DNA of 64,000 nt, taken from contig NZ_FRCM01000001.1 in NCBI RefSeq assembly GCF_900142915.1, forward strand, positions 248,001 to 312,000, given 5' to 3'. Positions 8,143 to 17,207 of this stretch are shown in pieces. This DNA is from Mucilaginibacter sp. OK098 (GTDB lineage: Bacteria; Bacteroidota; Bacteroidia; Sphingobacteriales; Sphingobacteriaceae). Both the position numbers and the translations under genes were made by a program. The notes under the pieces were generated by a model. The model searched no databases. It saw only the letters and a list, made by a program, of their open reading frames with translations, and was not told where the DNA came from. Position 1 is the stretch's first letter; each line of letters starts with the position of its first letter.

Positions 8143-8628
8143 CTAGGCCTCTTCCCCCAATATTTTCTCAAAATAAATGGTTCCTGCTATCGGACTATAC
8201 CTGTAAGGTTCTATTTCATAAAACCCTAAGTAATGATATAGTTCCTGTGCCTTTGTTTGTCCCGGTACGGTGTCCAGCCTGATGGATTTATAATTCAACT
8301 GTTTTGCTGTATCAATTGCCGATTCCAATAGTCGTTTTCCTATTTTCAGGCTTCTGTAACCGGGCTTTACGTAAAGCCGTTTAAGTTCTGCTATTCCTTC
8401 AGCAAATTTACGAACGCCAGCACAGCCTATTGCATTTTCATTATCAAAAAAACACAAAAGCAAAGCTCCATCCGGTTCTTTGTATTGTTGGGCAATCGTG
8501 CTTAATTCTTTTTTAAAGTCCTGGTATCCCAAATCGAAATTTAGTGAACCTGCATATTCTTCAAACAATGCTTTTCCTTGTTAAAAATCCTTTACTGTAT
8601 CAGCTCTTTTAATATTGACAGTCGACAT
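8143..8628 (-). pseudogene. GNAT N-acetyltransferase interrupted by a nonsense codon
   Basis: The frame from ATG 8628 reads MSTVNIKRADTVKDF, then TAA (8581-8583), then QGKALFEEYAGSLNFDLGYQ and a full GNAT domain to the stop at 8143. Reading through the TAA gives a protein of normal family length whose first strand and helix fit the GNAT N-terminus; without them the 141-residue remainder, which has only a TTG at 8568, lacks strand 1. The acetyl-CoA loop region is present (LKRLYVKPGYRSLKIGKRLL), as is the family end LYHYLGFYEIEPYR. The gene is therefore probably inactivated by a single substitution, or partly rescued by re-initiation or read-through. An apparent MarR relic overlaps its start. 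Confidence 0.75.
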
Positions 8629-8766
8629 TTATTTTATTTTTTGGCAGCAATTCTTTTATCTGTGCAATTAAAGCTACCAATTTTTTCTGTTGTGTTTTAC
8701 TCAAATGTTCAATGAGGCTTTTAATTTGCCGTGAGCCTCAACCGGTGTTTGTTGGAGCAATACCAT
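8609..8766 (-). pseudogene. Relic resembling the C-terminus of a MarR regulator
   Basis: On the minus strand, frame 1 from ATG 8766 gives MVLLQQTPVEAHGKLKASLNI and stops; shifting frame near the AAATTAAAA stretch gives KSLIEHLSKTQQKKLVALIA then QIKELLP and a stop at 8609-8611. The helical 'LSKTQQKKLVALIAQI' matches the last helix pattern of MarR proteins. MarR and GNAT genes are often paired or fused in bacteria, and a broken GNAT gene follows here with its ATG inside this relic. Confidence is limited because only ~50 codons remain. Confidence 0.35.
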
Positions 8767-8921
8767 AAAAAGTAAAAAGATACTTTGTTTTCTTTAAGAT
8801 CTGAGAAGAAATTTTAAGACAAAATCGTTTATATAAGTATATATTTTACCTAAATTGCATTGTTTTAAATCATTAATCACAGGCTGAATAAACACTCGCC
8901 TAAAACCTAAATCACATAAAA
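8767..8921. other. Intergenic region before the Vgb-like gene
   Basis: AT-rich region with no gene seen. It should hold the promoter of the gene at 8922; a TATATTTT stretch near 8842-8850 is a loose -7 candidate only. Confidence 0.3.
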
Positions 8922-9980
8922 ATGGACATGAATATGCCCGGAATGCCGGTTACAACAACCGGATCCTCAACAAATGCTAATATTACAGAGTTTAGTTTAG
9001 ACTGGCCGCTCAGTAAGGGCGAAAAGCCGGGGTCAACACATGAACTGGTAATTAATAAAGAATTTATTTTTGTTACCGGCCAAAACATGCACAAGGTGGC
9101 TAAATTTAATTACGCTGGTGAATTACTGGTGTATTATAATATGCCTGATAAAAGCGGACCGCATGGACTGCTGATTGATAAAAAAGGACATCTTTGGGTA
9201 TCACTTGAATTTTCCGGCCACGTAGTACGGCTTGATGAAAGCGGGAACGTTGTTCAAAGTATTGACGTGAAGATCTATACCGGCAGTGATCATACCCATC
9301 CCGTTAATACCGCCCCGCATGGCATTAGTCTTGATGCCGATGGTGAAACCATTTGGTTTACCGGGAAACGTACCAGCACCATAGGAAAAATTTCGCCGGA
9401 TGGTAAGGTTACGCACTTTCAACTGGACACGCTGGCTTCGTTACCAATATTCCTGAATGCCGGAAATGGCAGCGGGATGTGGGGTACAGAACTATTGGGT
9501 AATTGTATTCTTAACATCTCACCTGATGGTAAGGTAAAAGAATATGCTATCCCAACTACAGGCAGCCGGCCCATTGCTGTAATAAATGACCCGGTAGAAA
9601 ATTGTATGTGGTTTACCCAGGAGGCTGGCGTTAAGATAGGGAAAATAGATGCCCATGGTAACATCAGCGAATACCCGGTTCCGGCTATTCAAAAAAATGA
9701 TATCCTGGCCTCTTTATGCTTTGATGATGAAATGAACCTGTGGGTGCAGGTGTATGTAGACTTCAATAACCCAAAGCCAGAGGGCAATGATTATATTGTA
9801 AAGTTTGATAAATCAATCAGGCAGGCTTGTGGTGTAGCTGTTACAGGCGTGCCATTTACCACACACGTTGTTCCGAGCAGGATGGTGATGATGCACCGGA
9901 TAAGAAAAGATTATGAAGGCAATCTGTGGTTTACCGAAATGATGACAGACAGGTTAGGCAAGGTCACTCTGAAAAAATAG
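8922..9980 (+). CDS. Vgb/streptogramin-lyase-like beta-propeller protein
   Basis: 352 residues made of repeated ~40-residue blades with W-F/V-T/S and G-K-I signatures: HLWVSLEFSGHVVRLD, TIWFTGKRTSTIGKISPDGK, CMWFTQEAGVKIGKID, LWFTEMMTDRLGKV. This is the pattern of virginiamycin B lyase and related SMP-30-like propellers. Vgb opens streptogramin B antibiotics by elimination, but most homologues have unknown substrates, so resistance should not be assumed. The first nine residues are Met-rich (MDMNMPGMP). No signal peptide is visible. It is monocistronic, ended by a strong terminator. Confidence 0.8.
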   Translation: MDMNMPGMPVTTTGSSTNANITEFSLDWPLSKGEKPGSTHELVINKEFIFVTGQNMHKVAKFNYAGELLVYYNMPDKSGPHGLLIDKKGHLWVSLEFSGHVVRLDESGNVVQSIDVKIYTGSDHTHPVNTAPHGISLDADGETIWFTGKRTSTIGKISPDGKVTHFQLDTLASLPIFLNAGNGSGMWGTELLGNCILNISPDGKVKEYAIPTTGSRPIAVINDPVENCMWFTQEAGVKIGKIDAHGNISEYPVPAIQKNDILASLCFDDEMNLWVQVYVDFNNPKPEGNDYIVKFDKSIRQACGVAVTGVPFTTHVVPSRMVMMHRIRKDYEGNLWFTEMMTDRLGKVTLKK

Positions 9981-10016
9981 CCAGATCAACTTTTACAGCG
10001 CAAATATGCCTGATTT

Positions 10017-10060
10017 GCACGAGGGAGACGCAGAACTTTGCGCCTCCCTCGTGCGTTTTT
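10017..10060 (+). terminator. Strong rho-independent terminator
   Basis: GCACGAGGGAG (10017-10027) pairs perfectly with CTCCCTCGTGC (10044-10054); CGCA/TGCG extends the stem inward after one mismatch, and five or more T follow. It ends the transcript of the Vgb-like gene. Confidence 0.9.
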
Positions 10061-10145
10061 AGAAAAACTCAGCGGAAAATATTTTTTTTTAAATCATTTA
10101 TGGAATGTCTTTAATCCTTGCATCTGTTAGGAAAATAAGCAAACC

Positions 10146-13100
10146 ATGAAAAGACTAAACTCCTTCCTTTTATCGGTAACTGTACTTTTAGTATTACAAA
10201 TATCGATCGCCTGCGCCCAAACCCCGCAACTTACTGTAGATGGGAAAAGCAATAACGGGGTAAAGCTCCAGCAGCTAAAAATTGATGTTGCCATTTACGG
10301 TAACATCAGCCGTACTACCTGGCAAATGACGTTCTATAATTCTACTTCCCGGATTTTAGAAGGTACACTGATGTTCCCGCTTAAAGATGGTGTAAGTGTA
10401 AGCCGTTATGCATTGGATATTAACGGCAAAATGCGCGAAGCGGTTCCTGTTGACAGGGGAAAGGGCACCGTTGTTTTTGAAGCAGTTGAACGCAGGAGAA
10501 TTGATCCGGGTTTGCTGGAAAAAGTAGAAGGTAACACTTTTCGCACCCGCATCTATCCGATTAACCCGCACAGTACCCGCACGGTAATTATTGGCTATGA
10601 GGAAGAGATCCCTTTGGCAGATAACGGAAACCTTAAATTTACCTTACCGCTGAATGTAAAAGATACGGTAGAGAAATTTTCGCTTAACGCATCTGTAATT
10701 CAAAGTGTGGCAGCGCCGGTTACAGATAACTCAAATGGCGATAACCTGCAGTTTGATAACCATCAAAATACTTATTCTGCTTCTATTGAAAAAAGTAATT
10801 ATACTCCTGATCATTCTTTGTCGTTTTCGATCCCTAAACCACTTGACGCTAACGAAGTAATGATCCAGGCGCAAGGCAACAAGTATTATTATTTTATCAA
10901 CACTACTTTACAGGCCCAAGCTATAAATAAACCTGTTCCGCACCGGATCGGTTTGTTGTGGGATGCATCATTAAGCGGTGCAAACCGGGATAGCAAAAAG
11001 GAATTTGCCCTGTTGGATGCTTATTTAAAAAAGATAAATAATGCCGAAATTACTTTAGTAGCCTTTAGCAACGCCATTATAAATACTAAGGTTTATACCA
11101 TAAACAATGGTAATTGGCCGGAGCTTAAAAACGACCTGGAGCATATCACATACGATGGCGCTACTGATTTTGGGAAGATCAATTTATCTCAATACCCGGT
11201 GGATGAGTTTTTATTAATGAGCGACGGACATCAAACTTTTGGTGAAAGGTCATTGAAATTGATTAATAAGCCTGTTTATTGCATTAATTCATCAGCTTCG
11301 GCAGATTATAGTAACCTGAAACTGATCGCCCTCAAAACACATGGCGAGCTTATAGATTTAACCAGGGATGACAATGACAAGGCGCTAAAAAGTTTAACAA
11401 CCCAACCATTGCGTTTTTTAGGAATAAAGGCAGGTAGTTCAGTCGAAGAAAATTATCCTTCTTTGCCTGTCGCTGTAAGCCATGTATTCTCAATAGCAGG
11501 CATCACACGCAATCCTAATCAAACAATTATTTTACAATATGGCTATGGTGATAATGTAACCTACGAAAAAGTGGTTACGCTCGATCTGTCAAAAAACGCA
11601 GTTGAAGATGTTGATGTAGCCAAACTTTGGGCACAGAAAAAGATCAGTGAACTGGACATCAATTACAACGCCAACAGGCAGGACATTGAATCGTTGGGAA
11701 AGCGGTTTGGCATTGTTACCCGTAACACTTCCCTTATTGTTTTAGAAACAATAAACGATTATATCCAATATGGTATTGAACCACCCGCTGAATTGCAGGC
11801 GGAATATAATGCAATTATGAAACAAAGGGGTGCTAACAACTCTCCGCCACAAAGAGAAAACGTTAGCGTTGCGGAAAATATGGAAAAGGAGCTAAGCCAA
11901 TGGTGGAGTAGAGATATTCAACCAAAAATAGTTGAGGCAAAAAAAGCGCCGGTAAACCCACCTGCGCGGCCTGTTAGAACTATTCAAGAAACAGGGTCGG
12001 GCCATTCACAATTTACCGGGAAGATTATCAGTAGCGATGACAGACAGCCCTTGCCCGGTGTTACTATACGAATCAAAGGCACTCAGGAAGGAACCCAAAC
12101 CAATTCAAACGGAGAGTTTTCCCTTAATTTAAGGCCCGGTAATGTATTGACAATATCTTTTATTGGTTTCCGGACGAAAGAGGTTACTGTAAGAGGTAAT
12201 TCAGTGGGCACCATTACTTTACAAGCTTCTGCTAATAATTTAAATGAAGTGGTGGTGGTAGGTTACGGAACACAAAGAAAAACATCTGTTACTGGTTCGG
12301 TACAAACAATAACAATGAATTCCAGCTCAAATGCCGACCAAATGGTTGTGGCTCCCGACCTGAACGCAGTGCGCGAACCCAATATAAACACTGCCCTGGC
12401 AGGAAAAGTAGCTGGGGTACAGGTAATGTCGCAATCTGCAGCAGCTCCTGGTATGAACAACGAAGTACGTATTCGTGGTGCCTCTGGTGTAGGGAATGGC
12501 CAGCAAGCAATATATATTATTGATGGGACGATCTCTGCTGATAAGTCTGACGTTAATCCAAATGATATTGAATCGGTAATCGTATTGCAGGGTGCAGCTG
12601 CGGCTTCAATATATGGCTCTCGTGCCGGAAATGGCGCAATTGTAATAACAACTAAAAAAGCAAAGAAAACTTCTGCTGACACTGTTATTAATGACACAGA
12701 AAAAGATGAAGCTATTAATATTACCTATAAATCTGTTGTTACCGATTATTTGAAATCGCTCCAAAATACTGTTAAGGCTAACCGGTATCAAAAATATTTA
12801 GAGTTAAGAAATGCATTTAGTAGTAATCCTGTTTATTATTTTGATGTAGCCGACTATTTTATAAAAACCGGCAACAAAGAATTGGGCCTGCGAATCTTAA
12901 GCAATTTAGCTGAATTGGATTTAGGCAGTTATGAGCTTTACAAAATGCTGGGTTATAAACTGAAGCAATTGGGGGATTTTGACGGAGAGGTATTTGCCTT
13001 TAAAAAAGTAACCGAACTGCGCCCTTTAGATCCGCAAAGTTATCGTGATTACGGACTGGCTTTGGAAGATGCAGGTGAGCATCAGAAAGCGCTGGACGTA

Positions 13101-13628
13101 CTTTATGCTGCCATGACAAAAAGCTACACTGCTGAAGCTGATAATCTTTATAACGGGATCCAGGAGGTCTTTCTGCCCGAAATAAACAGGATCATCGCCT
13201 TAAATAAAGGAAAGCTTAATCTTTCGCTGATCCCTAAAGCAGTTATCAAACCCTTACCGGTAGATATCCGGATTGTAATGGACTGGAATATGAATAATAC
13301 CGATATTGATTTGTGGGTAACTGACCCTAATAATGAAAAATGTTTTTACAGCCATAATCGTACAGAAATTGGCGGGCGCATTTCGCATGATATGACACAA
13401 GGTTTTGGCCCGGAGCAATTTTTATTAAAAAATGCCATAAAAGGTACCTATAAAATTGAGATCAACTATTATGGCGACAGGCAAGCTACCATTGCCGGTC
13501 CTACCACCATTATGGCTGAGCTATTTACTCACTACGGTACCCCGCAGGAGAAAAAGGAAATTATTGTATTACAAATGAAAAAAGAATCGAACGGTACCGT
13601 TTATATCGGGGACTTGGATTTTAAATAA
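10146..13628 (+). CDS. Exported multi-domain fusion: VIT, VWA-like, SusC-type regulatory domain, TonB plug, TPR-like, DUF2135
   Basis: 1160 residues. Signal peptide to ~25; VIT domain ~30-160 ([26 protein letters not shown]); VWA-like domain ~265-400 with a DASLS metal-site motif; carboxypeptidase-regulatory-like domain ~620-700 ([20 protein letters not shown]); [11 protein letters not shown] and a TonB-receptor plug ~700-840 ([36 protein letters not shown]); helical TPR-like region ~878-1000; DUF2135/YfaP-like domain ~1038-1160 ([18 protein letters not shown]). The plug is not followed by a beta-barrel, so this is not a transporter. VIT/VWA proteins usually bind other proteins; a role at the outer-membrane surface or in the periplasm is inferred. 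It is flanked by terminators and appears monocistronic. Confidence 0.85.
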   Translation: MKRLNSFLLSVTVLLVLQISIACAQTPQLTVDGKSNNGVKLQQLKIDVAIYGNISRTTWQMTFYNSTSRILEGTLMFPLKDGVSVSRYALDINGKMREAVPVDRGKGTVVFEAVERRRIDPGLLEKVEGNTFRTRIYPINPHSTRTVIIGYEEEIPLADNGNLKFTLPLNVKDTVEKFSLNASVIQSVAAPVTDNSNGDNLQFDNHQNTYSASIEKSNYTPDHSLSFSIPKPLDANEVMIQAQGNKYYYFINTTLQAQAINKPVPHRIGLLWDASLSGANRDSKKEFALLDAYLKKINNAEITLVAFSNAIINTKVYTINNGNWPELKNDLEHITYDGATDFGKINLSQYPVDEFLLMSDGHQTFGERSLKLINKPVYCINSSASADYSNLKLIALKTHGELIDLTRDDNDKALKSLTTQPLRFLGIKAGSSVEENYPSLPVAVSHVFSIAGITRNPNQTIILQYGYGDNVTYEKVVTLDLSKNAVEDVDVAKLWAQKKISELDINYNANRQDIESLGKRFGIVTRNTSLIVLETINDYIQYGIEPPAELQAEYNAIMKQRGANNSPPQRENVSVAENMEKELSQWWSRDIQPKIVEAKKAPVNPPARPVRTIQETGSGHSQFTGKIISSDDRQPLPGVTIRIKGTQEGTQTNSNGEFSLNLRPGNVLTISFIGFRTKEVTVRGNSVGTITLQASANNLNEVVVVGYGTQRKTSVTGSVQTITMNSSSNADQMVVAPDLNAVREPNINTALAGKVAGVQVMSQSAAAPGMNNEVRIRGASGVGNGQQAIYIIDGTISADKSDVNPNDIESVIVLQGAAAASIYGSRAGNGAIVITTKKAKKTSADTVINDTEKDEAINITYKSVVTDYLKSLQNTVKANRYQKYLELRNAFSSNPVYYFDVADYFIKTGNKELGLRILSNLAELDLGSYELYKMLGYKLKQLGDFDGEVFAFKKVTELRPLDPQSYRDYGLALEDAGEHQKALDVLYAAMTKSYTAEADNLYNGIQEVFLPEINRIIALNKGKLNLSLIPKAVIKPLPVDIRIVMDWNMNNTDIDLWVTDPNNEKCFYSHNRTEIGGRISHDMTQGFGPEQFLLKNAIKGTYKIEINYYGDRQATIAGPTTIMAELFTHYGTPQEKKEIIVLQMKKESNGTVYIGDLDFK

Positions 13629-13659
13629 CCTGGAGTCCCATAAAAAACAGTGCTTTAAA

Positions 13660-13691
13660 AAAGGCTGGTGTAAATTTTTACACCAGCCTTT
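13660..13691. terminator. Bidirectional terminator between convergent genes
   Basis: AAAGGCTGGTGTAAA (13660-13674) and TTTACACCAGCCTTT (13677-13691) are perfect inverted copies with A/T tails on both sides. It lies between the stops of the rightward fusion gene and the leftward GH18 gene and can serve both. Confidence 0.88.
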
Positions 13692-13717
13692 ATAGGTAGA
13701 GGATAATATTGGTTAAA

Positions 13718-15127
13718 CTATTGATTTATTCCAAAAGCTTCCCATCCCGATGCGGTAGTGCGGGTACAGGTCATAGGCTGTGTGCCATTCTCGCTCGAAA
13801 TGAATTTTCCATTGTTGCCTCTTAGGGTAACTTTTCCGTCGGTTGTTGGTACCCAGTCAAATTTTTCCCAGTCGCTAAAGGAGGTACGGTTACAGGTGAT
13901 GGCTTGTGTGCCATTTTCTGATGACACGTATTTACCCATGCTGCGCAGTGCAATTTTACCACCGCCGGCATCAACAACGGTAAACGTTTCCCATGCCGAT
14001 GCTGTGACACGGGTACAGGTCATAGCCTGTGTGCCATTTTCACCACTTACGTATTTGCTGTTAAATCCCTTTAGGGTGATGGTTTGCCCAATAGGAGGGT
14101 TTGTAGTCCCGCCGCCACCGGCATGGGCAACTACCACCTGGTTAATGGCAGATAGCAGCGAATTTGCACCGGTAGCATCGCCTGCTAACTCCCATAACAT
14201 CATGCCGCCAATTCCATTGTTAAAAGCCAGGTTGGTTTTGCTGGTTATAGTAGGAATGCCATTATAGCCAATAGTTTGAAAAGTATCTGAATTAGGACTG
14301 CCTCCTTGTGATAGAATTACGTTATAATTAACGGTTAAATAATCATACCTGTTATCGCGCCCGTAAAACGGCACACCTAAAATGGTCTTTTCGAGCGGTA
14401 AGCCGCGGCCGCTCCAGTAGTTCAGGCAATCAACCGCTGATTGGTAGGTAGAATGTTGGAAGTTATTATCATCATAATCCATTATGTTAAGCCAATCAAG
14501 CGCGGTAAACATGCCGCTTGTAATATAAGTGGCGCCCGTTGAAATTACAGCGATGGTACAAAGCTTGCCCCCGTTATGCATAGCAGTAGCCAGCTGCTGC
14601 ATCATCAATAAAAAATTACTGGCTTCGGTGCCTGCCGATGGGAATTCCCAGTCAACATCAACACCGTCTGCATTATACTGGTTCACAAAGCCAACCATGT
14701 TATTCACAAAGGCCGTGCGTAAACTTGCGCTGGCTACAATGGTATGAAAAGCGTCGCCGCCTCCGCCACCTCCAACGGAGATCATTACCTTAACATTGTT
14801 GTTATGAGCGGTAGTTACCAGGCTGGTGAATTTAGACAGGTTGTCGAGCGGATTTAATCCCCCACTGGTAGTTGGAGTTAAAAATGCATAGTTAATGTGC
14901 GTTAGCTTGCTATACTGAATGGCGTTTACATCGCCTTCCCAACTGGGTAAATAGCCAACCACCTTAAATGTTGCCGCTGTTACAGCAAGTGAGCTTTGTT
15001 TGTTTTTTGAAGACAGGTCGGCAGAAGCAGGGGCATAATCGAGTTTGTTTTCCTTACGGCAGGATGATAAGGCAAACAATGCAGCCAATACGCTGGTGAG
15101 CAGGTAAGCGTTTAATTTTGTTTTCAT
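13718..15127 (-). CDS. GH18 glycosidase lipoprotein with C-terminal beta-trefoil-type repeats
   Basis: 469 residues. Lipoprotein signal with FALSSC (Cys23). Catalytic domain ~54-335: [10 protein letters not shown] start, SVGGGGGG, and the GH18 catalytic DxxDxDxE as DGVDVDWE (154-161), so the acid/base Glu161 is present; MMLWELAGD closes the domain. GH18 enzymes cleave chitin or other GlcNAc glycans by substrate-assisted catalysis. The end (~349-469) is three ~40-residue repeats, each with GKY/F(V/I)S.ENGTQ.(M/I)TC.R and W-E-F, of the fascin/ricin-like trefoil type, likely carbohydrate-binding. Probably displayed on the cell surface for chitin or peptidoglycan-like glycans. Monocistronic. Confidence 0.9.
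   Translation of the reverse strand: MKTKLNAYLLTSVLAALFALSSCRKENKLDYAPASADLSSKNKQSSLAVTAATFKVVGYLPSWEGDVNAIQYSKLTHINYAFLTPTTSGGLNPLDNLSKFTSLVTTAHNNNVKVMISVGGGGGGDAFHTIVASASLRTAFVNNMVGFVNQYNADGVDVDWEFPSAGTEASNFLLMMQQLATAMHNGGKLCTIAVISTGATYITSGMFTALDWLNIMDYDDNNFQHSTYQSAVDCLNYWSGRGLPLEKTILGVPFYGRDNRYDYLTVNYNVILSQGGSPNSDTFQTIGYNGIPTITSKTNLAFNNGIGGMMLWELAGDATGANSLLSAINQVVVAHAGGGGTTNPPIGQTITLKGFNSKYVSGENGTQAMTCTRVTASAWETFTVVDAGGGKIALRSMGKYVSSENGTQAITCNRTSFSDWEKFDWVPTTDGKVTLRGNNGKFISSENGTQPMTCTRTTASGWEAFGINQ
13722..14085 (-). repeat. Three imperfect tandem ~120-bp repeats inside the GH18 gene
   Basis: The three trefoil-type units recur at DNA level: near-identical cores encoding ENGTQ(A/P)(M/I)TC.R appear around 13768-13795, 13885-13920 and 14009-14045. 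This is gene-internal duplication and a possible site of slippage. Confidence 0.7.
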
Positions 15128-15611
15128 AAAGTAATAATTAAAGGTTAATAATCAGTTATTAGTTATTGGTTAATCTTTAGTCAATTGAAAACGATCTGTA
15201 AATAGGTATCATTAGCCGATGTTTAGGCTGCTGCAATAAATAGTATAGGCGATATATTACGAAGGTAAATATATATATTATATTGTAAATATCTGATTAT
15301 AAATATGTTATGTATAAAACAATACGTATTGATCACAAGCGGGACCCAGGCATAAAGCCCTGTTTCTTTAACACAGGGCTTTAATGAAAAAAAAGAATTT
15401 TTTTTGCTGATACGCTTAATTCACAGTGGTGATTTGTTAATTAATAGGAAATGTGGGTTTGAGGTAGTAATGTAGGGTATGAAGAACGCAGTTTTTTATT
15501 ATTAATAAGATAAAAAGATTTGAGTGGGGTTAAATGGCGTAGTTTATACATCGTCAAATAAATTGTAACATTTAAATCTAAATAGATCGTCGCAGAATTT
15601 ATATTTGAAAA
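15128..15611. other. AT-rich divergent intergenic region
   Basis: 484 bases with no gene seen. It must contain promoters for the leftward GH18 gene and the rightward SGNH hydrolase gene. A 10-bp hairpin AAAGCCCTGT/ACAGGGCTTT (15354-15363 and 15373-15382) is followed ~16 bases later by a T run (15399-15406); its role is unclear. TATATTTG at 15600-15607 resembles a Bacteroidota -7 box but sits only 4 bases from the ATG. Confidence 0.45.
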
Positions 15612-16292
15612 ATGAAATCATTAGTCTTTAAGATCATTGTTATAGCTATCTTTTTATCCTCACACGTTTTTGCACAATCGCAATTGGTTAAAAATTTACG
15701 AAAAGGTAAACACCAGGTTTTGGTGGTATATGGAACAAGCCTTACTGCCGGAGATGGCGGCCGGGCCTGGGTTGATTCTATAGGCACTGGACTAAATAAA
15801 AAATACGGTGGAAACTTAACAGTGCTCAATGCTGCCAAAAGTGCCATGTGGTCTGGCTGGGGCATACAAAACCTGGAAGATAGTGTGATCAACAAAAAAC
15901 CTGATGCAGTGATGATTGAGTTTGGGATGAATGATGCTTTCCTTAATTATAAGACATCGCCTGCGTTAGCCCGGCTTAATTTGATTTATATGATCGACAG
16001 GATTAAATTATATAATCCGGCATGCGAGGTAATATTACAGGTGATGGATATCCCCATTAACGTACATGCGGAGGCAAGACCAAATCTTACTGCCTATTAC
16101 GAAATGTACAGGCAGGTGGCAGTTGACCGAAGACTGCTGTTAATTGATCACTATCCGCATTGGCAAAGGATCCTTGACCAGGGAAAAGATCTCTACCTTA
16201 AATACGTGCCTGATGGCATTCATCCCAGCCCTGAAAGTGCAAAAAGTATTATTGCGCCTTACGTATTAAAACGCCTGGAAGAGGGCGACTGA
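15612..16292 (+). CDS. Exported SGNH/GDSL-type hydrolase
   Basis: 226 residues with a signal peptide (IIVIAIFLSSHVFAQ, cleavage ~22). SGNH blocks are visible: the nucleophile block VYGTSLTAG (~37-45, Ser), block III EFGMNDA (~102-108, Asn) and block V DGIHPSPES (~200-208, Asp and His). The family are periplasmic or secreted esterases and deacetylases acting on carbohydrate esters or lipids; substrate unknown. The gene ends only 2 bases from the stop of the convergent Nudix regulator gene, so no separate terminator fits between them. Confidence 0.88.
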   Translation: MKSLVFKIIVIAIFLSSHVFAQSQLVKNLRKGKHQVLVVYGTSLTAGDGGRAWVDSIGTGLNKKYGGNLTVLNAAKSAMWSGWGIQNLEDSVINKKPDAVMIEFGMNDAFLNYKTSPALARLNLIYMIDRIKLYNPACEVILQVMDIPINVHAEARPNLTAYYEMYRQVAVDRRLLLIDHYPHWQRILDQGKDLYLKYVPDGIHPSPESAKSIIAPYVLKRLEEGD

Positions 16293-16294
16293 GA

Positions 16295-17071
16295 TCAGCT
16301 TAAAACCACCCCATTTTTTAACGCTGCTTCATATTTTTCTTTATCAAAAATATAAAGATGCGGCGAGCGGTGCGGCCCTATGCTCCGTTTCTCATCCAGC
16401 TTTTTCAAAAGCCCAAGCGCCATCAGCTTTTTTGGAAAATTACTTACGTCCAACTTTTTGCCTGATAATGTTTCGTAAAGCGCATGGATCTCGGTAAGCG
16501 TGAATTTTTCGGGTAGCATGTTGTAGCCTATAGGGTAGTGGTAAAGCTGTACCCGCATAGTATGCAATGCTTCTTTAACCATTTCATCGTGGTCAAATTC
16601 CAGCTTAGGCAGCTCATTTATATCAAACCATGCGCACTTTGTAGTCATTATGTCTGTCTGCAAAACGGTTTTTGAAAAATCTGTTATAGCATAAAAGCCT
16701 ATTGATATGGTTTGATCTATCAGCCAGCTGTCTTTTGTGATCCTTAGGCCGGTTGCCTTAAACCATACTTCTTCATCAAACTCTGCGAGCCGGGCACGGT
16801 CCGGATCGCCAAATGTTTTAAATTGCTGTAAAAATAAATTATCAATGCCGGTTCGTTCCTTAACATTCCGGTTAGCTGCTTCTACCAGTTTTTCGGTGCG
16901 TTTAATGTAGCCGCCAGGCAGGCACCAGCCGTTAATAGCTTTATGTTTTATGAGCAGCAGTTTTAATTGTTGTTCGTGGTATCCAAAAATTGCACAGTCT
17001 AATGACACATGGGGTACATAGTGCAGATGCCCGTTATGTACAAAATCTTCAAACTCTGCCTGCGTTTTCAT
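16295..17071 (-). CDS. NrtR-like regulator: Nudix domain plus winged helix
   Basis: 258 residues. The N-terminal ~150 residues are a Nudix fold; the box (GGYIKRTEKLVEAANRNVKE, then RTGI) keeps the first Gly and Glu but has RN-V-KER in place of R-E-U-x-E-E, so hydrolysis is doubtful. The C-terminal ~90 residues (FTLTEIHALYETLSGKKLDV..) form the winged-helix DNA-binding domain of the NrtR/AraR-type family. Such proteins sense sugar or nucleotide ligands through the degenerate Nudix domain. It is divergent from a sugar-metabolism gene, and two similar operators lie between the starts, so it probably controls itself and the 17208-onward operon. Confidence 0.88.
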   Translation of the reverse strand: MKTQAEFEDFVHNGHLHYVPHVSLDCAIFGYHEQQLKLLLIKHKAINGWCLPGGYIKRTEKLVEAANRNVKERTGIDNLFLQQFKTFGDPDRARLAEFDEEVWFKATGLRITKDSWLIDQTISIGFYAITDFSKTVLQTDIMTTKCAWFDINELPKLEFDHDEMVKEALHTMRVQLYHYPIGYNMLPEKFTLTEIHALYETLSGKKLDVSNFPKKLMALGLLKKLDEKRSIGPHRSPHLYIFDKEKYEAALKNGVVLS

Positions 17072-17114
17072 GCCATAAAAGTAGCATTCCTAAGCTTAAT
17101 TTTTAATGAAAATA

Positions 17115-17141
17115 ATTATTTAGTAAAAATTACTAAATAAT
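17115..17141. promoter_or_regulatory. Operator 1: 27-bp perfect inverted repeat
   Basis: Perfect 12-base arms ATTATTTAGTAA (17115-17126) and TTACTAAATAAT (17130-17141) around AAA. It lies 44 bases upstream of the leftward Nudix regulator start and in the promoter zone of the rightward gene. Inferred binding site for the NrtR-like regulator. Confidence 0.72.
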
Positions 17142-17162
17142 AGAATATTCTTTTTATCTTCA

Positions 17163-17183
17163 TTTTGTAAAATTCACTAAATA
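17163..17183. promoter_or_regulatory. Operator 2: second copy of the NrtR-like site
   Basis: This 21-base stretch, containing GTAAAA and ACTAAATA, matches the core of operator 1 (17119-17139) at 18 of 21 positions. The two are 44 bases apart, near four helical turns, so bound dimers could face the same side of the DNA. It is 24 bases upstream of the rightward gene. Confidence 0.65.
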
Positions 17184-17207
17184 GAATTAACCATTAAGCC
17201 AATTAGA

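Noticed and set aside
8922..9980. Calling the Vgb-like protein an antibiotic resistance enzyme
   Set aside because: The propeller repeats match the family, but catalytic residues could not be confirmed and most homologues have other or unknown roles.
12263..12697. 144-codon leftward frame inside the VIT/plug fusion gene
   Set aside because: It is antisense to a clear plug domain, with no start context or domain of its own.
13758..14267. 169-codon rightward frame inside the GH18 gene
   Set aside because: It is a shadow of the repeated trefoil region on the other strand; GH18 domains and signal peptide support the leftward frame.
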